DNA from: SZAS-18 sp038322235
Lineage (GTDB): Bacteria; Verrucomicrobiota; Verrucomicrobiia; Chthoniobacterales; SZAS-18
NCBI GenBank assembly: GCA_038322235.1
Contig: JBBQFQ010000022.1
Span: forward strand, 1 to 64,000
DNA: 64,000 nucleotides
Direction of reading: 5' to 3'
Position 1 is the stretch's first letter. Each line of letters begins with the position of its first letter. The notes beneath the pieces are model-generated. The model did not search any database and was not told where the DNA came from. It saw only the letters and a program-made list of their open reading frames with translations. Position numbers and translations under genes: made by a program. Below are positions 1-8,168 of this stretch, piece after piece.

Positions 1-77
1 ATAACGGAACCCGACTCCACAGCTCCCTCCAATACAAAACCCCCGCCTCCGTCTACTACGCTCAGACCGCTGCCTGA
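1..77 (+). pseudogene. 3' end of an IS3-family transposase (partial, cut by window start)
   Basis: Frame 3 reads from the window edge to a TGA at 75-77 and ends NGTRLHSSLQYKTPASVYYA, then QTAA. This matches the usual C-terminus of IS3-family orfB integrase-type transposases (the YN.RLHS.LGY.TPA block after the last catalytic Glu). Only about 25 residues are visible, so it cannot be said whether the upstream part is intact. It runs convergently into the next gene and overlaps its last codons, consistent with an element inserted into that gene. Confidence 0.6.
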
Positions 78-134
78 CCACCCTCAAAACCCCCACCAAA
101 ACCTTTCGCTCCACCTGTCCAGATTTTCGTTGCA
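1..134 (+). mobile_element. right end of an IS3-like insertion sequence
   Basis: After the transposase stop at 77 there is a short untranslated stretch, then CTGTCCAGATTTTCG (115-129) and TGCA at 131-134. This resembles IS3-family right terminal repeats, which typically carry a CTGTCC..TTTTC block and end in CA. The exact end is inferred as somewhere in 129-134, because the left end lies outside the window. Confidence 0.45.
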
Positions 135-619
135 AGACCATCTCGTAGATCCTGCTTGAGTAAGTTGTAGTCCGAATGTCGTTCGCTCCAGAGGTCAACG
201 AGCGAACTCTCCCAAATCAACATCGTGCTCTTGATGGGAGCGACGTAAATGTAAGTGCTCCACCATGAGCCAGGGCCAATGCAAATCCCGAGGAGCGAAA
301 CCAGCACGTCGTCTTCCTTGCGTCGCAGAAGATGGCCGGGCGCGTTCTTAACCGAACGGCTCTCGCCGAGTGAAGTGCGGAGCTGGGTGAGCTGCGAGCG
401 TCGGTCGTCTTCGGTGAGTGGGTGATCCTCAATGACCAGGAGCGCCTGACTGGCCTGCCGACACACGGCAAGCACGGCGCGCCTCGCTGCCTCGCCACCA
501 TCCTTCACATCCTCAATATCGAACTGTCCAATAACCGGCACTCGGTTGCGGAATGGCTGATAAACCAAGCCCTGTGACATGACCCACCGCCGTGCTTCGC
601 TGTTCGTGAATGTGTGCAT
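62..619 (-). CDS. unknown protein, C-terminus probably replaced by IS sequence
   Basis: A 185-residue protein of no family I recognise. It has no signal peptide or clear membrane segment; one hydrophobic stretch lies near residues 105-130 (VSLLGICIGPGSWWSTYIYV). Base composition is close to 50% GC, well below the rest of the window, suggesting acquired DNA. The last 20 or so residues (glycine-rich, from IWTGG onward) are read from the putative IS right end, so the native C-terminus is probably lost and the gene may be non-functional. The start at 619 lies 10 bases after a GTTAGTC motif in the hairpin upstream. Confidence 0.5.
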   Translation of the reverse strand: MHTFTNSEARRWVMSQGLVYQPFRNRVPVIGQFDIEDVKDGGEAARRAVLAVCRQASQALLVIEDHPLTEDDRRSQLTQLRTSLGESRSVKNAPGHLLRRKEDDVLVSLLGICIGPGSWWSTYIYVAPIKSTMLIWESSLVDLWSERHSDYNLLKQDLRDGLATKIWTGGAKGFGGGFEGGQAAV

Positions 620-626
620 GGACCGG

Positions 627-765
627 ACTAACGAGGAACTCAGGCACGACGGTTTCTGCGGCCGCCGGACGCTTGGCTGAGCGAAGCGAAGGCGTGAAGG
701 CGTTTTGACTGGAGCGCCGGGTTCGGCGAGAAGCCGCGTTCCTCACCAATCGTTAAAGTCATGTT
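627..765 (-). repeat. long imperfect inverted repeat, attC-like
   Basis: On the minus strand GACTTTAACG pairs with CGTTAGTC, GAGGAAC with GTTCCTC, GCGGC with GCCGC and CGCCG with CGGCG, giving a nested imperfect hairpin of about 135 bp with bulges. The GTTAGTC arm lies just before the start codon of the downstream gene. Size, nested arms and position recall integron attC sites, but the side spacing is asymmetric and no integrase is in view. A small non-autonomous element or a plain terminator structure is also possible. Confidence 0.35.
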
Positions 766-887
766 TTCTTGCGAATTGCACTATCTCAGATAGCGACTCC
801 AAGTGGCCGTTGAATACGGCGCAGAGCGCGGGGTAAATGACGATGCATAAGGATGTTGGGCTTTGACAGAGCCATTCGAGCATCGGT

Positions 888-1256
888 CTATGTGGGACCC
901 GAGCTCGTGAACGTCAGCCGATTCCCAAATGGATCGGGAATCGTCATGTCGCGGCTGCCCCAGGGCATCAGCTTCACACCCGGGCGCGAAAACTTGAAGC
1001 GCTTGGCGAGAAGCCTGGCGTTGTAAGCACCGACATCCGCGATCTCGATCCGCACGGCCGAGCCGGGAGTGGCGTCTCCGTAGTGCTCCGAAAGGTGAAT
1101 CACGCACTCGCCGTGCGAGATCCCGAGGTAGAGCGGCGCGTCCTGCTCGAAACGATGCTCAAAGTCGACCTGAAAGCCGAGGAAATCGAGGTAGAACTCC
1201 TTCGCCTTGGCGACGTCGAAGATGCGCAGAATCGGGATGACTCGACCGAGTTTCAT
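888..1256 (-). CDS. VOC superfamily (glyoxalase/bleomycin-resistance-like) protein
   Basis: A 122-residue single-domain protein with the VOC fold pattern: an N-terminal strand IPILRIFDVAKAKEFYLDFLGF, a central H/E-containing strand, and the closing DPFGNRLTF motif. Family members bind a divalent metal or a ligand and include glyoxalase I, dioxygenases and antibiotic-binding proteins; the substrate here cannot be read from sequence. It probably acts as a dimer in the cytoplasm. It lies in the lower-GC patch with the preceding hairpin and unknown gene, so it may have arrived with them. There is no operon partner within 40 bases. Confidence 0.8.
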   Translation of the reverse strand: MKLGRVIPILRIFDVAKAKEFYLDFLGFQVDFEHRFEQDAPLYLGISHGECVIHLSEHYGDATPGSAVRIEIADVGAYNARLLAKRFKFSRPGVKLMPWGSRDMTIPDPFGNRLTFTSSGPT

Positions 1257-1298
1257 CGCGTCAAAAAACGGGCCGGCGGCGGGCGACGGCGGAGTCGC

Positions 1299-2258
1299 TC
1301 AGTAGAGCATCGCTTCCTGCGGCGGCTCGGTCTTCGTGATGCGGTCGGCGCGGAGGAGGGGGGCGAACTTCCCATCCGGACCCGCCCGGAAAGTCATCGT
1401 GCCGTTCACTTTCACCCAGCTCATTTCGGCGGTGGGCTCGAGCGAACCGGGGGCCTCGACGGTGATGGCCACGGGACGGGAATCGGCGGCGCAACAGAAC
1501 ATGAACATGCGGACGAGTTGGAACTTCAACTTGCTGTCCTGAGCGGGCAGGAACTGGCCGATGACTTCGAACTTCTTGCCCTCGAAGTCGCCGCGGTCAT
1601 TCGCGTTGTCGGCGGCGAAAAGGAAATCGACCACCTCGGCGACGATCGCGCCGCCGGGTGCCTTTTTCAGATACTGCGTGGCGTCCACGCGCTGGGTGGG
1701 ATCGAGCGGCGTCGTCGGGGGCGCGGAGCCATCGGCCGTGGGGAGGGGCGGCTCGAGCGGCGCGCGCTGGGCGGCGGTGGGAGCGGCCGCCGGAGCGGAT
1801 TTGGCGGAGGCGGTGGCCGGTGCCGCCCCGAGAGGCGTGAACGACGCGGCGCTTTGCGGGATGACCGAAGAATCCGTCACGATGCCGCGATTGCGAACGG
1901 CGTTGCCGGAGAACGAGTCGGTCGTCATCGCGGTGGCCGCGTAGATCGGTACCATCAGGATGAGAAAAGCCAGCCACTGGCCGCCGCGCAGGCGGGCGTC
2001 GGGCCGGGACGAGGCGTTGCCGAAGGTGACGGGATCGCATTCATCCTCCGGCGCGACCACGACGCCACGGCCGGTGAAGAGGAGTCCGCCCGCGACGATC
2101 GGGAGGAGGATGCCGGCGATGAGGCACATGGTGCGGAACTGCTCCGTCACATAAGGGCGGAGCCGGCCGCTGAAGTAAAAGTAGAGCAGTACGGCGGCCC
2201 ACGCGACGAGCGTGAGGGCGGGAAGCGCCCGGGCGAAGAAGCGGTTGAGGCTATTCAT
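1299..2258 (-). CDS. TIGR03943-type putative permease subunit (YcgQ-like)
   Basis: A 319-residue membrane protein with two N-terminal hydrophobic segments (residues about 10-30 and 40-58), a third near 98-115, and a soluble C-terminal half rich in Ala/Pro around residues 135-180. It matches the TIGR03943 family, which is nearly always encoded beside a YraQ/ArsP-type permease, as here. The start is MNSLNRFF at 2258, because it overlaps the upstream permease stop by the ATGA arrangement; a longer frame extending to 2516 is antisense noise. Its exact role is unknown. It probably forms one transport complex with the neighbour. Confidence 0.8.
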   Translation of the reverse strand: MNSLNRFFARALPALTLVAWAAVLLYFYFSGRLRPYVTEQFRTMCLIAGILLPIVAGGLLFTGRGVVVAPEDECDPVTFGNASSRPDARLRGGQWLAFLILMVPIYAATAMTTDSFSGNAVRNRGIVTDSSVIPQSAASFTPLGAAPATASAKSAPAAAPTAAQRAPLEPPLPTADGSAPPTTPLDPTQRVDATQYLKKAPGGAIVAEVVDFLFAADNANDRGDFEGKKFEVIGQFLPAQDSKLKFQLVRMFMFCCAADSRPVAITVEAPGSLEPTAEMSWVKVNGTMTFRAGPDGKFAPLLRADRITKTEPPQEAMLY

Positions 2259-3274
2259 GACACGATGGAGCTGAGGCGGACGCAGATGAGACCGATGGCG
2301 ATGAAAAGACCGAGGGCGAGAGCGAGAATGAAACGCGGGCGGAAGACGAGGCGGTAAAGAAAGATCAGCTTCACATCCAACATCGGCCCAAGCGTGAGAA
2401 AAGCCAGCTTCGCCGCGAAGGGGAACGTGGTGAAGGTCGCCGCGATGAAAGCGTCCGACGTGCTGCAAAGGGCGAGCGCAAACGCGAGACCCATCATCGT
2501 GGCCGTGGAGGCCCACGGGTTCGATGCCAGCGGCAGGAGCGAATCGCGGGAGACCGCGGTGTTGAAGACGCTCGTCAGGGCCGCGCCGATCACGAGATAC
2601 ATCGCGACGTCGAGGAAGTCGGCGGCCCCGCGGGCCAAGGCGACGCGAAGCTTGCCGAAGAACGTCGGCTCGAGCTCGCGCTCGAGGTCGGCGAGATCGG
2701 CCGCCGACTTCTCTGGGGACGAGGCGAGATCATCCCCGGAGCCGTCTCCGGCCTCGGGCAGGCGGGAGAGCTGCGAGGACACCGCGCGGCGTTTCGTGCC
2801 ACTCACGCTCGCGAGCACCTGGGGCTCGAGGAAATCCTCCGGCCGCAGCCGCGAGACGATGAGGCCGATGGCCACCGCGATGAAGAGCGTGAGACCCACG
2901 CGGAAACCGAGCATCTGGAGTGGGTTCTGGTTCGTGAAGGCCGTGTAGGTGCTGAACAGCACGACCGGGGAAACCACCGGCGCCGCCAGCATGTAGGTGA
3001 TAGCGCTCGAGACCGGCAGCCCCTTCCGAATGAGCCGTCGGATCACCGGCACGACTCCGCACTCGCACATTGGAAAGATGATGCCGAGGAACGCGCTGAT
3101 GAGCGTGGCGAAAAAGACTGAACGTGGCAGCAGGCGGGTGATCCAGCGCGAGGGGAGGAACGCCTCGATGATGCCGGAGATGAGGGCGCCGAGGAGGAGA
3201 AACGGGATCGCCTCGAAGAGGAGAGCCAGAAACGAAAAGGCGATGTCCTGAGGGTGAAGTTCGAAGCGTGGCAT
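2255..3274 (-). CDS. YraQ/ArsP family permease (DUF318)
   Basis: A 339-residue inner-membrane permease with two homologous halves separated by a charged loop (about residues 150-205). The first half carries the conserved CECGVVP motif (Cys70, Cys72) and the second carries CSTSDAF, both diagnostic of the DUF318/ArsP_1 family. Family members export organoarsenicals or are linked to metal stress; the substrate here is not determined. It is translationally coupled to the downstream TIGR03943 gene (ATGA overlap at 2255-2258). Its start codon lies at the edge of a heptamer repeat array. Confidence 0.85.
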   Translation of the reverse strand: MPRFELHPQDIAFSFLALLFEAIPFLLLGALISGIIEAFLPSRWITRLLPRSVFFATLISAFLGIIFPMCECGVVPVIRRLIRKGLPVSSAITYMLAAPVVSPVVLFSTYTAFTNQNPLQMLGFRVGLTLFIAVAIGLIVSRLRPEDFLEPQVLASVSGTKRRAVSSQLSRLPEAGDGSGDDLASSPEKSAADLADLERELEPTFFGKLRVALARGAADFLDVAMYLVIGAALTSVFNTAVSRDSLLPLASNPWASTATMMGLAFALALCSTSDAFIAATFTTFPFAAKLAFLTLGPMLDVKLIFLYRLVFRPRFILALALGLFIAIGLICVRLSSIVS

Positions 3275-3382
3275 CGGTGATCGGTGATGTGATCGGTAAT
3301 CAGTAATCAGTAATCTGTAATCGGTAATCCGTCATGTCGGTGATCGGAAGTCGGTGGGCGGTGGGGGGAAGTCGGTGGGTGG
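3273..3382. repeat. heptamer repeat array (ATCGGTA type)
   Basis: Consecutive 7-mers ATCGGTG, ATCGGTG, then after a 5-base break ATCGGTA, ATCAGTA, ATCAGTA, ATCTGTA, ATCGGTA, ATCCGTC (3273-3333), decaying into GTCGGTGG-type units to 3382. It overlaps the start codon of the permease gene on the minus strand and fills its 5' leader. It resembles the short tandemly repeated repetitive heptamers described in cyanobacteria and other genomes. Confidence 0.8.
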
Positions 3383-3485
3383 AGATGCGGTCCGCCCGAT
3401 CGTGCGAAATCGCAGGATCAGCGGGGTCGCGATGGACGTCTGCGGCGGACGGCGTATGAAAGGCATCCCTCAGCCCTCGACTCTT

Positions 3486-5630
3486 ATGAAATCGTCCCTT
3501 CTGCTTCCGCTCGCGGCGGCGGCGCAATGCCTCGCCACCGCTCTTGTGGCCGCCGATGCCCCGCCTTCCCCTGCCATGACTGGAAATCCCCTTCTCACCG
3601 AGAGCACTCTGCCGTTCCGTCTCCCGCCTTTCGACAAGCTGAAAGACGAAGACTACGCGCCCGCCTTCGAGCAGGGGATGGCCGCGCAGATCAAGGAGGT
3701 CGAGGCCATCGCCGGCAGCAAGGACAAGCCCACTTTCGAAAACACGCTCGTCGCGATGGAACGCTCCGGCGAACTCCTCGGGCGGACGAACCGCGTCTTC
3801 GCCAATCTCGCCGGGGCCAACACCAATCCTGCTCTGCAAAAGCTCGAGGCCGCGATCGCGCCAAAACTTTCCGCGCATCGCGACGCCATCCAGCTCAATG
3901 GCGCTCTCTTCGCCCGCCTTCAGGCGCTTTACGACCTGCGCGAGACGCTCGGCCTCGACGCCGAATCGAAGCGGCTCCTCGAGCGCTACTACAAGGACTT
4001 CGTCCGCGCCGGGGCCAAGCTCTCCGAGGCCGATAAAACCAAGCTTCGCGCTCTGAATTCCGAGCTCGCGACCCTCCAGACCACGTTCACCCAGAACGTG
4101 CAGAAGGAGAAGAACGCGGACTCGATCGTGGTGGACAAGCGGGAAGACCTCGACGGTCTGGCGGAGAACGAGATCGCCGCCGCGGCCGCGGCGGCCAAAG
4201 CCGACGGCAAGGAGGGTAAGTTCGTCATCCGGCTCCTGAATACGAGCGGTCAGCCCGCGCTCTCCTCGCTGAAGAGCCGCGAGCTCCGCGAGAAGATCCT
4301 CGCCGTTTCGCTCGCCCGGAACGGCCACGGGGGCGAGTTCGACAATCGCGCGAACGTGCTGCGCATCGTCAAGCTCCGCGCCGAACGCGCCGCGCTGCTC
4401 GGCTACGCCAATCACGCGGCCTATCAGCTCGAGGACCAGACCGCCGGGGATGTCGCCACCGTCAACAAACTGCTCGCCGAGCTCGCTCCGGCCGCCGTCG
4501 CCAACGCGCGGCGCGAGGCGGCCGACATGCAGAAGGTCATCGACGAGGAAAAGGGCGGATTCACGCTCCGGGCCTCGGATTGGGATTTCTACTCGGAGAA
4601 GGTGCGTCGGGCGCGCTACGCCTTCGATGAATCGCAGCTGAAGCCGTATTTCGAACTCAATCGCGTCCTGACCGACGGCGTTTTCTTCGCCGCGGGGAAG
4701 TTCTACGGCATCACGTTCAAGGAGCGGAAGGACCTGCCGGTGTATCAGGAGGACGTGCGCGTCTTCGAGGTGACCGACGCCGACGGCAAGCCGCTGGCGC
4801 TCTTCCTCGCCGACCTCTACGCGCGCCCGTCGAAGCGCGGGGGCGCCTGGATGAACGCGTACGTTCAGCAGTCGGCGCTGCTCGGCACGAAGCCGGTCGT
4901 CGCGAATCATCTCAACATTCCGAAGCCGCCGGCGGGCGAGCCCACGCTCCTGACGTACGACGAGGTGCGCACGCTCTTCCACGAGTTTGGCCACGCCCTC
5001 CACGGCATGTTCTCGAACGTGAAGTATCCGCGTTTCAGTGGCACGAGCGTCCCGCGCGACTTCGTCGAGTATCCCTCCCAGGTGAACGAGATGTGGGCGG
5101 TCTGGCCCGAGGTTTTGAAAAACTACGCCCGTCACTTCAAGACCGGCGAGGCCATGCCCGAAGAGTTGCTGAAGAAGATGTTTGCCGCCGAGCGCTTCAA
5201 CCAGGGCTTCAAGACGACCGAGTATCTGGCGGCGACCCTGCTCGATCAGGCGTGGCATCAATTCACCGCCGCCGAGGTGCCCACCGATACACTGGCGTTT
5301 GAGGCGGCCGCGCTGAAAAAGGCCGGCGTCGATTTCGCGCCCGTGCCGCCGCGGTACCGGAGCACCTATTTCTCCCACACCTTTGCCGGCGGTTATTCGG
5401 CCGGGTATTACTCCTACATCTGGAGCGAAGTGCTCGATGCCCAGAGCGTCGCGTGGATCGAGCAGCACGGCGGACTCACGCGGGCGAATGGCGATCGCTT
5501 CCGCAGCACCCTGCTCTCGCGCGGTGGGAGTGATGAGGCGCTCACGCTCTTCCGGAACTTCACCGGAGCGGCCCCCGAGATCACGCCGCTTCTGACGCGC
5601 CGCGGCCTGGAGCCGGTCAAGGCGAACTGA
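3486..5630 (+). CDS. dcp: M3 family peptidyl-dipeptidase (Dcp-like), exported
   Basis: A 714-residue zinc metallopeptidase. HEFGH at residues 499-503 with Glu528 in FVEYPSQ forms the gluzincin site, spaced as in E. coli Dcp (HEFGH then Glu 25 residues on). The upstream GGAWM and downstream FSHTFAGGYSAGYYSYIW blocks are typical of M3A enzymes. The start at MKSSLLLPLAAAAQ (3486) gives a clean signal peptide cleaved near ALVAA-DAPP, so this copy probably works in the periplasm, unlike cytosolic E. coli Dcp. It likely releases dipeptides from peptide C-termini. It is a single gene converging on the next. Confidence 0.92.
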   Translation: MKSSLLLPLAAAAQCLATALVAADAPPSPAMTGNPLLTESTLPFRLPPFDKLKDEDYAPAFEQGMAAQIKEVEAIAGSKDKPTFENTLVAMERSGELLGRTNRVFANLAGANTNPALQKLEAAIAPKLSAHRDAIQLNGALFARLQALYDLRETLGLDAESKRLLERYYKDFVRAGAKLSEADKTKLRALNSELATLQTTFTQNVQKEKNADSIVVDKREDLDGLAENEIAAAAAAAKADGKEGKFVIRLLNTSGQPALSSLKSRELREKILAVSLARNGHGGEFDNRANVLRIVKLRAERAALLGYANHAAYQLEDQTAGDVATVNKLLAELAPAAVANARREAADMQKVIDEEKGGFTLRASDWDFYSEKVRRARYAFDESQLKPYFELNRVLTDGVFFAAGKFYGITFKERKDLPVYQEDVRVFEVTDADGKPLALFLADLYARPSKRGGAWMNAYVQQSALLGTKPVVANHLNIPKPPAGEPTLLTYDEVRTLFHEFGHALHGMFSNVKYPRFSGTSVPRDFVEYPSQVNEMWAVWPEVLKNYARHFKTGEAMPEELLKKMFAAERFNQGFKTTEYLAATLLDQAWHQFTAAEVPTDTLAFEAAALKKAGVDFAPVPPRYRSTYFSHTFAGGYSAGYYSYIWSEVLDAQSVAWIEQHGGLTRANGDRFRSTLLSRGGSDEALTLFRNFTGAAPEITPLLTRRGLEPVKAN

Positions 5631-5662
5631 GATGGCTCACGAGATCGCGCGAGACGCTTCCG

Positions 5663-6472
5663 TCACGTCTTCACGTTCAGCGCGAGCCAGCGCCACTCGC
5701 CGTCTTCGAAGACGTATTTCACGGTGAAGCGAATGGGCCCCGACTTCCCCTGGTAGGTGCCCTTGAGAACGAGGACGCCGTCGTCATCGATCGACGGTTG
5801 GCCATCAAATTCGGCGGTCTTTGATTTCATCAGCGCGACGACGTTGATCTTCTGGTCCACGAATGCCGCGAAGCTTTCCTTCAGCTTCGCCGGAGTGAGT
5901 TGCTTGCGAAGTGGGGTGGAGCCGCGGGCGTGCAACGCACTGAAATCGTTGGCGGAAACGGCATCGGAAAACTCCTGGAGCGTCTGCAGGACGAGTCGCT
6001 GCGCATCCGCCGGCGCGGGGGCAGCCCGTCCGGTGGCCGCTTCCTTTACCACGCCCACACCGAGCGGCTTCCAGCCGCCGGCTTGATAGACGTAGCTGCA
6101 GCGGAAGGTCACGCGGGGAGTGGAGGGGAACGAGCCCTCCAGCTTCAGGACGCCATCGTCGCCCAATTTGATCGGTGGATCGAAGGTGGGCTTCAATCCC
6201 TGGACCAGCGGCGCGACGTCAATCTTCGCTTCGACAAAGGCCGCGTAGGCCTCCTTCAGTTGCGCGGGCGTGTATTTCGCCTTCAGCTGCGTGGCCGTTT
6301 GCGCGTGGAAGGCGGTGAAGTCGCCGCTCATCACTGCGGCACTGAAGTCCTTCACCGTGCCGCTTACGATGCGCTCCGCTTCGGCCTGCGCGGGCACCTG
6401 CTGGGCGGCGGCGGTCAGGGCGAAGCCGAGCAAAATGCTCGCGGCGAGGGAAAAACGGAGGCGGGTATTCAT
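5663..6472 (-). CDS. exported protein with two tandem NTF2-like repeats
   Basis: A 269-residue protein of unknown function with a signal peptide (MNTRLRFSLAASILLGFALTA, cleaved about AAA-QQ). The mature part is an internal duplication: residues about 38-145 and 160-268 align through DFSAAVMSGDFTAFHA/EFSDAVSANDFSALHA, TPAQLKEAYAAFV/TPAKLKESFAAFV and DDGVLKLEG/DDGVLVLKG. The pattern (helix, then strands ending in YVY..GGWK / YVFEDGEWRW) suggests an NTF2/cystatin-like fold as in DUF3887/DUF4864-type proteins. The start at 6472 was chosen over 6571 because it begins the signal peptide. Confidence 0.7.
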   Translation of the reverse strand: MNTRLRFSLAASILLGFALTAAAQQVPAQAEAERIVSGTVKDFSAAVMSGDFTAFHAQTATQLKAKYTPAQLKEAYAAFVEAKIDVAPLVQGLKPTFDPPIKLGDDGVLKLEGSFPSTPRVTFRCSYVYQAGGWKPLGVGVVKEAATGRAAPAPADAQRLVLQTLQEFSDAVSANDFSALHARGSTPLRKQLTPAKLKESFAAFVDQKINVVALMKSKTAEFDGQPSIDDDGVLVLKGTYQGKSGPIRFTVKYVFEDGEWRWLALNVKT

Positions 6473-6588
6473 GGGGGTTGGGTCTTTCGTTGGCGAAGCG
6501 TAGTCTGATAGACTCATGGTCCTCGACAAGGAGAGATCCGCTAAGGAAGTCGATCGACGCTCGCGCGACATCCCGGGGGTTCGGCCGG

Positions 6589-7104
6589 CTACGCTCCAAG
6601 GGCTTCGCAGGCCGCGCGCAGCCGGGCGTAAAGCGGGGCCAAGCCCTCTGGAATGATGCGGGTGTGGCCGAGAATGGGCATGAAATTTTGATCACCCGGC
6701 CAGCGGGGTACGACGTGAAGATGGAGATGATCCGCGACGCCCGCGCCGGCGCAGGCCCCGAGGTTCAGGCCGAGATTGAACCCCTGGGCCCGCGTGACGC
6801 TGCGCAGGACCGACTGGGCGTCCTCGGCCAGTTTCCAGAGCTCGAGCTTTTCCACCTCCGCGAGGTCGGCCAGATCCGCCACCTTCCGATAGGGCACCAC
6901 CATGAGGTGACCCGACGCGTAGGGATAGCGGTTCATCATCAGGAACGCGCTGCGACCGCGCCGAAGGACGAGGTGCGCGGCGTCATCCGTGGCGTTCGCG
7001 GCAGCGGTGAAGAAATCCGCCTCGGGCTCGGTGCGCTCGAAATATTCCACGCGCCACGGGGCCCACAGGGCGGTGAGCTGCGTTCCCAAGTTCTCGTCAT
7101 TCAT
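6589..7104 (-). CDS. HIT family hydrolase/phosphorylase (Ap4A-type)
   Basis: A 171-residue HIT-domain protein with the histidine triad HLHLHVVPRW about three quarters along and the N-terminal LWAPWRVEYF block shared with the mycobacterial Rv2613c-type Ap4A phosphorylase group. It probably cleaves diadenosine polyphosphates or related nucleotides in the cytoplasm through the central triad His. The start at 7104 overlaps the stop of the upstream DUF423 gene (ATGA at 7101-7104), so the two are translationally coupled. The longer frame to 7728 is antisense to other genes. Confidence 0.85.
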   Translation of the reverse strand: MNDENLGTQLTALWAPWRVEYFERTEPEADFFTAAANATDDAAHLVLRRGRSAFLMMNRYPYASGHLMVVPYRKVADLADLAEVEKLELWKLAEDAQSVLRSVTRAQGFNLGLNLGACAGAGVADHLHLHVVPRWPGDQNFMPILGHTRIIPEGLAPLYARLRAACEALGA

Positions 7105-7463
7105 GATTCGGAGGAGGCGGCGCGCGCCAGCAGGAGCCAGCCGACGAGGAAGGCGACGCCACCGACGGGGGTGATGGCGCCAAGCCAGCGGACCTGCGTG
7201 AGCGCGAGGACGTAAAGGCTCCCGCTGAATAGGAGGATCCCCAGGAAAAAACTTCCCCACGCGGCAAAGGGAAAGGGACGCATCCGCGCCGCCACCAGCA
7301 TCGCCGCGACGTGCAAAAACTGGTAAAGCACGGCCTTTTCGTACGTCACGAGCAGGCCGGAGGCGGTGAGTTGGTCCTTCAAGCCGTGGGCGCCGAAGGC
7401 CCCGAGCGCGACGGCGAGAAATCCGAGGAGGCAGGTGAGACGGAAGGCGGGGACGGGAGACAT
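7101..7463 (-). CDS. DUF423 membrane protein
   Basis: A 120-residue protein with four predicted membrane helices. The family-typical LGFLAVALGAFGAHGLK opening, the YEKAVLYQFLHVAAML block and the closing ITPVGGVAFLVGWLLL match DUF423 (YgdD/YwdK). The function of the family is unknown; it sits in the inner membrane. The start at 7463 puts the first helix at the N-terminus. It is coupled to the HIT gene by a 4-base overlap and follows the methyltransferase gene by 35 bases, suggesting a three-gene transcript. Confidence 0.85.
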   Translation of the reverse strand: MSPVPAFRLTCLLGFLAVALGAFGAHGLKDQLTASGLLVTYEKAVLYQFLHVAAMLVAARMRPFPFAAWGSFFLGILLFSGSLYVLALTQVRWLGAITPVGGVAFLVGWLLLARAASSES

Positions 7464-7498
7464 GGTTGCGAAGGAAAGGCGGGCGGTGAGCGGTTGCG

Positions 7499-8110
7499 TC
7501 AATCCCGACGACGCAGCAATCGAACGAGTTCGCGTTGCTCCCGGCCCTCGAAGGCCCGCTCCGGCACCCACTCTTTTTCGACGGTGAATCCGGGCGAAAA
7601 CAGCTCGTCGAGTCGCTCGACCTGCACGCCGTAGGGAGGACCCTTGTCGTCGTCCTCGTAGGCGCCTTCATACTGGCGGGGATTGAGATAAAAAACCGCG
7701 AACACCCGGCCCCCGGGGCGCAGGGCACCGCGCACCGCTTGGACGTACGCCGCGCGCTGCCCGGGGTGGATGGCGCAGAAGCAGGTGTGCTCCACGACCC
7801 AGTCGAAGGCGCCTTGCAACGCAGGCGGCAGGGCGAAGAGATCGACGAGCAGATAGCGCTCGCTGCCAGCGCGGGGGAGTTCGCGCGCGATTTCGATCGC
7901 CGTGGGCGCGATGTCGATGCCCGTCACCTTCGCGCCTTTTACGGCGAGGGCGCGCACCTCGTAGCCGCGTCCGCAGCCTGGCACGAGCACCTCACCTTCG
8001 ATGCGCTCGTGCGCGAGAAAATCGGCGAGGGGCGGCGCTTCGACGCCCTTGTCCCAGGGCGTATCCTGCGCGGTATAGAGCGCCTCCCAGTCGAAATTCG
8101 GATCCGGCAT
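7499..8110 (-). CDS. TPMT-family SAM-dependent methyltransferase
   Basis: A 203-residue class I methyltransferase. The WEALYTAQDTPWDKGVEAPPL opening, the VPGCGRGYEV SAM-binding loop (about residues 43-52), GIDIAPTAIE and the FCAIHP motif match the thiopurine/thiol methyltransferase family (PF05724). Members methylate thiols, thiocyanate, halides or selenium/tellurium compounds; which one cannot be told here. It is likely cytoplasmic and first in a minus-strand group with the DUF423 and HIT genes. Confidence 0.85.
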   Translation of the reverse strand: MPDPNFDWEALYTAQDTPWDKGVEAPPLADFLAHERIEGEVLVPGCGRGYEVRALAVKGAKVTGIDIAPTAIEIARELPRAGSERYLLVDLFALPPALQGAFDWVVEHTCFCAIHPGQRAAYVQAVRGALRPGGRVFAVFYLNPRQYEGAYEDDDKGPPYGVQVERLDELFSPGFTVEKEWVPERAFEGREQRELVRLLRRRD

Positions 8111-8168
8111 CGGGGAGTTTCGGTTGGCCGGACGGTGCTGTCGAATGCGGCTCGCGAGTTTCGGGAAG

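Noticed and set aside
513..1107. Small minus-strand frames at 513-749 and 781-1107
   Set aside because: They overlap the hairpin and the VOC gene and show no domain.
3300..5468. A 722-codon open frame on the minus strand
   Set aside because: Antisense to the M3 peptidase, whose zinc motif and signal peptide are clear; the sequence is low-complexity Arg/Glu/Gly.
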